Assembly (NCBI RefSeq): GCF_900110205.1
Contig: NZ_FOCV01000002.1
Span: 1-64,000 of the forward strand
DNA length: 64,000 nucleotides
Reading direction: 5' to 3'
Source: Rhizobium tibeticum
Lineage (GTDB): Bacteria; Pseudomonadota; Alphaproteobacteria; Rhizobiales; Rhizobiaceae
Of this stretch, positions 59,401 to 64,000 are shown in pieces. A program made the position numbers and the translations under genes. The notes beneath the pieces were generated by a model. That model had not been told where the DNA came from. It saw nothing but the letters and a program-made list of their open reading frames with translations, and ran no database searches. Within the stretch, counting starts at the first letter, position 1. The number at the start of each line of letters is the position of its first letter.

Positions 59401-59572
59401 CCCTGGCAACCTTCGCCGCGACGCAGGAAACTGCACTCGTAACCAAACGGATAATAATTGACGGGTTTTCGTTGGCGGCATAGAACGGTGCAACACTTCG
59501 CGCCGGCGCGTTTCCCGCCTGCCGTCCTGCCGAGCATTTCCGGCCCTTCGCGGAGTACCCGGAGAAGATGTC

Positions 59573-61066
59573 ATGTCCACTACAGCTCAGCGCTCGAACC
59601 GTGCGCTCGTCGTCGCCATCATCATGCTCGCGACCTTCATGGTCGCCATCGAGGCAACGATCGTCGCGACGGCAATGCCGAAGATCGTCGGGCAGTTGGG
59701 CGGCTTTACCTACTATAGCTGGGTCTTCTCGGCGTTTCTTCTGGCGCAGTCGACGACAACCGTCATCTATGGCAAGCTTTCGGACATCTTCGGGCGCAAG
59801 CCGGTGCTGATCGCCGGCATTCTGATCTTTCTTGTCGGCTCCCTGTTGTGCGGCCTCGCATGGTCGATGGCGTCGCTGATCGTCTTCCGTCTGCTGCAGG
59901 GGCTCGGCGCCGGGGCGATCCAGCCGGTAACGATGACGATCATCGGCGACCTCTTCACACTGGAGGAGCGGGGTCGCGTCCAAGGGATCATGGCAACGGT
60001 ATGGGCCACATCGGCGGTCGTCGGGCCGCTCGCCGGTGGTGTGATCGTTGACACCATTTCCTGGGCCTGGATCTTCTGGATCAACCTGCCGATCGGCATC
60101 GTGTCGATCGCCGCCTTCGCCTTCTTCCTCAAAGAATCGGTCGCGCACAAGCAGGCAAAGATCGATTATCTCGGCGCCATCCTGTTTTCGATCGCCGTCA
60201 TCGCATTGCTCATCATCCTCACGGAAGCCGCGGATGCCAAGGCGTGGGTATTGGCATTGCTCGCCCTGGTGTTCGTCGTTGCCGCCGTTCTTTTCCTGCG
60301 GCAGGAGAAGCGGGCGGCAGAGCCGATCATTTCCATCGCGCTGTGGAGCCGCCGGCTGGTTGCGACCAGCAACGCCGCCACGCTGTTGGCCGGAATGGCG
60401 CTGATCGGTCTATCGACGGTATTGCCCATGTACGTCCAGGGCGTCCTCGGGCGATCGTCGATCGTGGCCGGCTTTACCTTGACCATGCTGGTCGTCGGCT
60501 GGCCGCTGGCGGTAATGCTCTCCAGCCGCTTCTTCAAGGCGTTCGGCATCCGCCGGACGCTGCGGGTCGGCAGCGTGATGTTTCCCTTCGGCGCAAGTTT
60601 CCTGCTTTTTCTGACGCCCGACAGCCATCCGGCGCTTGCCGGAGCAGGCTCCTTCTTCATGGGCTTCGGCATGGGGCTGATCAGCCTCACCAGCATCGCA
60701 CTCGTGCAGGACAGCGTCGAATGGTCGATGCGCGGCAGCGCCACTGCCTCGATCATCTTCGCCCGCAGCCTCGGCAATACGCTCGGCGCAACCGTGCTCG
60801 GCGCCATTCTCAATGCCGGCATCAGCCATTATGCCGCCGGCGATGCGGCAAGCTCACTGCATGATGTACTGAACCAGCCAACCGGGCTTTCCGAATTGGC
60901 CGCCGATCCCACGATCCGTGCGGTCTTCGATGCCTCGCTTCACTGGACGTTCTGGGGTGTGGCCGTGGTTGCCGTACTGACGTTCCTGTCGGCGTGGCTC
61001 ATTCCGGTGGGACGTGAACACGGCCGCACGCCGGTGGCCTCAGCGGCCAGCGAATCGTCGCACTAG
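59573..61066 (+). CDS. MFS multidrug-type transporter (DHA2/EmrB-QacA family)
   Basis: 497 residues, 14 predicted transmembrane segments. Family motifs: ATFMVAIEATIVATAMPKIV (motif D1), GKLSDIFGRKPVLIAGILIF (motif A), IVFRLLQGLGAGAIQPVTMT (motif B) and WATSAVVGPLAGGVIVDTIS (motif C, antiporter). GGAGAAG lies before the ATG at 59573. Probably a proton-drug antiporter. It is followed directly by a truncated gene, suggesting that this region was joined by recombination. Confidence 0.88.
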   Translation: MSTTAQRSNRALVVAIIMLATFMVAIEATIVATAMPKIVGQLGGFTYYSWVFSAFLLAQSTTTVIYGKLSDIFGRKPVLIAGILIFLVGSLLCGLAWSMASLIVFRLLQGLGAGAIQPVTMTIIGDLFTLEERGRVQGIMATVWATSAVVGPLAGGVIVDTISWAWIFWINLPIGIVSIAAFAFFLKESVAHKQAKIDYLGAILFSIAVIALLIILTEAADAKAWVLALLALVFVVAAVLFLRQEKRAAEPIISIALWSRRLVATSNAATLLAGMALIGLSTVLPMYVQGVLGRSSIVAGFTLTMLVVGWPLAVMLSSRFFKAFGIRRTLRVGSVMFPFGASFLLFLTPDSHPALAGAGSFFMGFGMGLISLTSIALVQDSVEWSMRGSATASIIFARSLGNTLGATVLGAILNAGISHYAAGDAASSLHDVLNQPTGLSELAADPTIRAVFDASLHWTFWGVAVVAVLTFLSAWLIPVGREHGRTPVASAASESSH

Positions 61067-61273
61067 ATCCTCGCCGCCGCTCCGACGCGCGAACGCAGCG
61101 ACGACGATTATGATCGTGTGCGTCCCGGAATTACCATCAACGAGCACGGCATCAGAGTTGGCGCCCTCCGAGATCGTGACCGCTATTATCGCGATCGCTG
61201 CTACACCAAGACGGTCAGAACAATGACCGATGATGGCGACGAGGTCACCAAGACGGTACGCCGCTGCCGATAA
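61067..61273 (+). pseudogene. 5'-truncated small secreted-type protein gene
   Basis: Open frame directly after the MFS stop codon: ILAAAPTRERSDDDYDRVRP, GITINEHGIRVGALRDRDRY, YRDRCYTKTVRTMTDDGDEV, TKTVRRCR, then TAA at 61271. The ILAAAPT looks like the end of a signal peptide whose N-terminus and start codon are missing. Conserved-looking CYTK...RRCR ends occur in small rhizobial exported proteins. No ATG/GTG start with a site is available, so it is judged a remnant. Confidence 0.55.
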
Positions 61274-61399
61274 CCGCGAATGATGGCCGGCCTCGCGCAA
61301 AGCTCCCAATCCCGAATTGCGACGCGATGAAGCCCCTCGACCGAAGGGGAGAGGACTATTGTCGGTCACGAAGCCTACGAAGCCAAAGGAGAACCTTCC

Positions 61400-61726
61400 A
61401 TGCTCCTAAAAGCGATAGGAGCGCCCATTCGTGCAATCGGACTTGCAACCAGCGCCATGGCGTAATCTTGCGGTGGCACCGGTGGTGGCTCTGCAACGAC
61501 GATAGGTATGAATAACAACAACACGCCTGGCATCAACAATAACGGCAATAGCACCGGCATGCCGCTGGATCCGAGCGCTACCAAAAGCTTGACGAGCCCG
61601 AACGGGCAGTCGGGCACCTCGGGCGGCGACCTGAACGACTGTCAGCGCGGCGACTCCAACGGCACATCCAACCCAACGCTAAGCACTACGATGACTTCGC
61701 CTGACACGCAGCAGGCGTGCCGATAA
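61400..61726 (+). pseudogene. Small secreted protein gene with in-frame stop
   Basis: ATG 61400 has a strong AAAGGAG 8 bases upstream and encodes MLLKAIGAPIRAIGLATSAM A, then TAA at 61463-61465. The same frame continues as SCGGTGGGSATTIGMNNNNT and on to a stop at 61726 (109 codons in all including the stops). A Gln codon CAA would give the signal-peptide end AMAQSCGG; a single C-to-T change explains the stop. The downstream part (from ATG 61508) is Asn/Ser/Thr/Gly-rich with two cysteines. Confidence 0.6.
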
Positions 61727-61745
61727 CCCGGCCTCGGCCGGGTTA
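61722..61745. terminator. Convergent-gene terminator hairpin
   Basis: ATAACCCGGC (61722-61731) and GCCGGGTTAT (61736-61745): perfect 10-bp stem, CTCG loop, lying exactly between the stop of the secreted-protein remnant and the end of the GntR gene. Works for both strands; U-tracts are weak. Confidence 0.7.
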
Positions 61746-61749
61746 TAGA

Positions 61750-62661
61750 TTAACTCTCTGCCAGACACTCGTCGGAAGGCACCTGCGGAATCGATTGCAG
61801 CAACGTCTGCCGCGCCGAGCGCAAATGCAGGCGACAGGAGAAATCGATCGCCCCTTGATCGCGCGATTCCAGTGCGGCGATATAATCCAAGTGCTCGTGA
61901 ATGGCGCGTTCGTTGCGCTCGCGCGCGAAAGCTTTGTTCCACTGGTAGTGATAGTGGAAGATGATCGCGATCGCATCGTAGAAATCGGCGATGAAGCGAT
62001 TCTTCGAGGCCCCGTGGATGAGCAGATGGAAGCGTTCGTCGAGGGTGGAGAACTCCTTGTAGCGCGAGTCGAGATCGTGCAGCATCGACTGGTGTTCGGC
62101 CTTGATGTCCGCCAGCGCGCGCCATGCGTCGCTCTCAGGTGGAAGCTTGCCGAATTCAGCCGCCGAATGCAGCTCGAACATCTCGCGCACGTCGGCCAAC
62201 TCCAGCGCAAAATCGCGTGTGAACCCCTTGAGGATCCAGTGGCTGTTCGGGCGCTTCTCGATCAGGCCGAACCGCGAGAAGCGGATCAGGAACTCGCGAA
62301 CGCTCGTGGTCCCGGTGCCGATTTCGCGCGCAAGTTCAAGTTCATTGATCTGCATGCCAGGAGCAGCATCGTCCGACAGAATGCGGCGCATGAAGCTGCG
62401 CTCGATGATGTCGTGCAGCGAGTTCGTCTCTTCCGATGGAAAGAAATCGGCCTCGGTCGGCTGCCGCAAAACGACCTTCTGACGCTTGTTCCAGCGAATG
62501 ATGCCGGCATCGCTGAGCCGTGTCAGGATGGCTCGCGCGGTGCTCCGGCTGATGCCGAGCTGGGCTGCAATTTCCGGCTCGGACGGCAATGCCGCATCCG
62601 TATGCAGGGCCGCAGCATAGCGGTTGTATGCTTCCTTGAAGACTGTATTCTGCCTTGCCAT
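61750..62661 (-). CDS. GntR/FadR-type regulator with two N-terminal HTH units
   Basis: 303 residues. First winged helix ALPSEPEIAAQLGISRSTAR / AILTRLSDAGIIRW (residues about 25-58); a second one NELELAREIGTGTTSVREFL / IRFSRFGLIEKRPNSHWIL (about 105-145); then an FCD ligand domain (LADVREMFELHSAAEFGKLP; TLDERFHLLIHGASKNRFIA; FSCRLHLRSARQTLLQSI). It is divergent from the UxaA-type gene with 234 bases between and likely controls it in response to a sugar acid. Confidence 0.82.
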   Translation of the reverse strand: MARQNTVFKEAYNRYAAALHTDAALPSEPEIAAQLGISRSTARAILTRLSDAGIIRWNKRQKVVLRQPTEADFFPSEETNSLHDIIERSFMRRILSDDAAPGMQINELELAREIGTGTTSVREFLIRFSRFGLIEKRPNSHWILKGFTRDFALELADVREMFELHSAAEFGKLPPESDAWRALADIKAEHQSMLHDLDSRYKEFSTLDERFHLLIHGASKNRFIADFYDAIAIIFHYHYQWNKAFARERNERAIHEHLDYIAALESRDQGAIDFSCRLHLRSARQTLLQSIPQVPSDECLAES

Positions 62662-62812
62662 ACGCGCCCGCCCTCTTGCCTCGGCAACACGGATCGGCCG
62701 GCTGCAGGGCGCGGCGCGAAGCGTGGCAGAAGCTTATCTCTCAGCAATCCTTATCTTATTTTGGATCGCATGCGGCTGTTTGCCTCCCTCGTCCACAGGA
62801 TCAATAATCCCG

Positions 62813-62841
62813 TTGACTTGAAAATGTTTATTGTAGATAAA
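62813..62841 (+). promoter_or_regulatory. Predicted promoter of the uxaA-type gene
   Basis: TTGACT at 62813-62818 and TAGATA/GATAAA at 62834-62841 (15-17 bases spacing) in an AT-rich island unlike its surroundings. A loose inverted pattern ATTGT ... ACAAAAT (62830-62850) overlaps the -10 and might be a regulator site. Positioned about 50 bases before the gene start. Confidence 0.45.
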
Positions 62842-62895
62842 AAACAAAATCAATGAGCATTCGCCGACGCAGCGAGTGTTTCCCTAGGGAGAAGA

Positions 62896-64000
62896 ATGTT
62901 GACCAAAGACCCCTGGATCATCTTGTCTGCTGGCGATAACGTTGCGGTCGCGACGGCGACAATCCCCTCCGGCACGACGGTCGCCGGCGTCCAGACACGC
63001 GACAAGATCGACCCCGGCCACAAGATCGCACTGGCCGATATTCCGCTCGGCCAGCCCGTCGTCAAATACGGGCAGGCGATCGGGCGGACGACGGCCGATG
63101 TGAAGGCCGGCGACCATATTCACAGCCACAATCTCCATTTCGAAAACGATCGCCTCGCTGCAACCGCCAACTCGGCGCCCGAGGAAGCAAGTGCAGCCGA
63201 CCGGGCGCGCAGTTTCATGGGCTATCGTCGTGCCGACGGTCGCTCGGCGACACGCAACTACATCGGTATCATTGCCAGTGTGAACTGTTCCACCACGGTC
63301 TGTCGCGCGATCGCCGAGGCGGCCAACCGGACGATACTTCCGCATTTCGATGGCATCGACGGTTTCGTGCCGATCGTACATGACCAGGGCTGCGGCATGA
63401 GTTCCACCGGCGACGGCATGGCGGTGCTGCACCGCACCCTTGCCGGCTATACCAGGCATGTGAACTTCGGCGGCGTGCTGATGATCGGCCTCGGCTGCGA
63501 AGTCAACCAGCTCACGCTCTACGGCCAAAGCGGTGCCGGCAATTCCAAGCGCCATTTCAACATCCAGGATGCTGGCGGCTCGCGCCGCGCGGTCGAGCGC
63601 GCCATGGGCATGCTTGGCGAGATCGCACAGGATGTCGGCAAGGAAAAGCGGGTGCCGCTGCCGATCAGCGACATCATCATCGGTCTGCAGTGCGGCGGTT
63701 CTGACGGCTTTTCCGGCATCACCGCCAACCCTGCGCTTGGAGTTGCCGCCGACTTGCTGGCGGCTGCCGGCGGCACGGCAATCCTTTCCGAAACCTCCGA
63801 GATCTACGGTGCGGAGCACCTGCTGCGCAGCCGTGCCGTCAACGAGGACGTTGCCAGGAAGCTCGACGACAAGATCGCGTGGTGGGAGAAGTACGTGGCG
63901 TTGCACGGGGCATCGCTCGACAACAATCCCTCGCCGGGCAACAAGCGCGGCGGCCTGACGACCATCCTGGAAAAATCGCTCGGCGCCGTCGCCAAGGGCG
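62896..64000 (+). CDS. Altronate/galactarate dehydratase family protein (UxaA/GarD type), partial
   Basis: 368 codons seen; the 3' end is beyond the window. GGGAG precedes ATG 62896. N-terminal SAF domain (DPWIILSAGDNVAVATATIP; ALADIPLGQPVVKYGQAIGR; GDHIHSHNLHF) and the start of the main dehydratase domain (GYRRADGRSATRNYIGIIAS; VHDQGCGMSSTGDG; IIIGLQCGGSDGFSGITANP). It would dehydrate a hexonate or hexarate sugar acid such as altronate or galactarate. The FadR-type regulator next door fits catabolic control. Exact substrate cannot be told. Confidence 0.88.
   Translation, partial: MLTKDPWIILSAGDNVAVATATIPSGTTVAGVQTRDKIDPGHKIALADIPLGQPVVKYGQAIGRTTADVKAGDHIHSHNLHFENDRLAATANSAPEEASAADRARSFMGYRRADGRSATRNYIGIIASVNCSTTVCRAIAEAANRTILPHFDGIDGFVPIVHDQGCGMSSTGDGMAVLHRTLAGYTRHVNFGGVLMIGLGCEVNQLTLYGQSGAGNSKRHFNIQDAGGSRRAVERAMGMLGEIAQDVGKEKRVPLPISDIIIGLQCGGSDGFSGITANPALGVAADLLAAAGGTAILSETSEIYGAEHLLRSRAVNEDVARKLDDKIAWWEKYVALHGASLDNNPSPGNKRGGLTTILEKSLGAVAKG

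Noticed and set aside
62884-63906. 340-codon minus-strand frame over the UxaA-type gene
   Set aside because: The plus strand encodes a clear dehydratase through the same DNA.
1-64000. CRISPR arrays and rRNA genes
   Set aside because: No regularly spaced direct repeats and no rRNA sequence were seen on either strand.

Overview
The window reads as a chromosomal segment of a Rhizobiaceae alphaproteobacterium, most likely Sinorhizobium/Ensifer or a close relative. The evidence is a GcrA cell-cycle regulator gene with clustered GANTC (CcrM) sites, a SAM-II riboswitch before metZ, the phoR-pstSCAB-phoU-phoB order, an argD-argF-hslO cluster beside apaG, and the character of the proteins. Species is an inference; no rRNA is present.

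About 1.6-35.7 kb is a largely complete temperate siphovirus-type prophage integrated next to tRNA-Gly(CCC). Late genes lie on the minus strand in lambda order: small and large terminase, W-like joiner, portal, protease with nested scaffold, decoration protein, capsid, connectors, tail tube, G/GT chaperone pair made by a -1 frameshift, tape measure, tail tip, receptor-binding proteins, GH19 endolysin and an overlapping spanin-like pair. The capsid gene is Mu gpT-like, so the head is mosaic. Upstream of the terminase are a phage NusG/RfaH paralogue, a replication protein with repeats inside its gene, two DNA methyltransferases, a CII-like regulator, a Cro-position gene and a divergent CI-type S24 repressor. 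Four copies of a TGCGG-N8-CCGCA operator flank cI and control two promoters. The rightward one starts a leader with two hairpins carrying anti-Shine-Dalgarno loops, followed by seven small genes, a secreted moron on the opposite strand, and the integrase beside the tRNA. The first 1.6 kb holds an IS66-type orfA fragment and small unknown genes; the left attachment site was not found.

From 35.7 to 54.9 kb is core chromosome: dcd, riboswitch-metZ, apaG, hslO, argF, argD, gcrA, the Pho regulon cluster (phoB, phoU, pstBACS, phoR, with a tandem Pho box before pstS), ppk2, a membrane protein of unknown role, a nitronate monooxygenase behind a perfect palindrome, and tRNA-Thr(CGU).

From 54.9 kb to the end the gene density falls and the content is accessory: a curlin subunit, a CsgH-like curli inhibitor, a predicted outer-membrane barrel, a LuxR-type regulator, a gene-poor kilobase with RNA-like hairpins and a gene remnant, an MFS exporter, two decayed small secreted-protein genes (one truncated, one with an in-frame stop), a FadR/GntR-type regulator with two N-terminal helix-turn-helix units, and the start of a UxaA/GarD-type sugar-acid dehydratase cut by the window edge.
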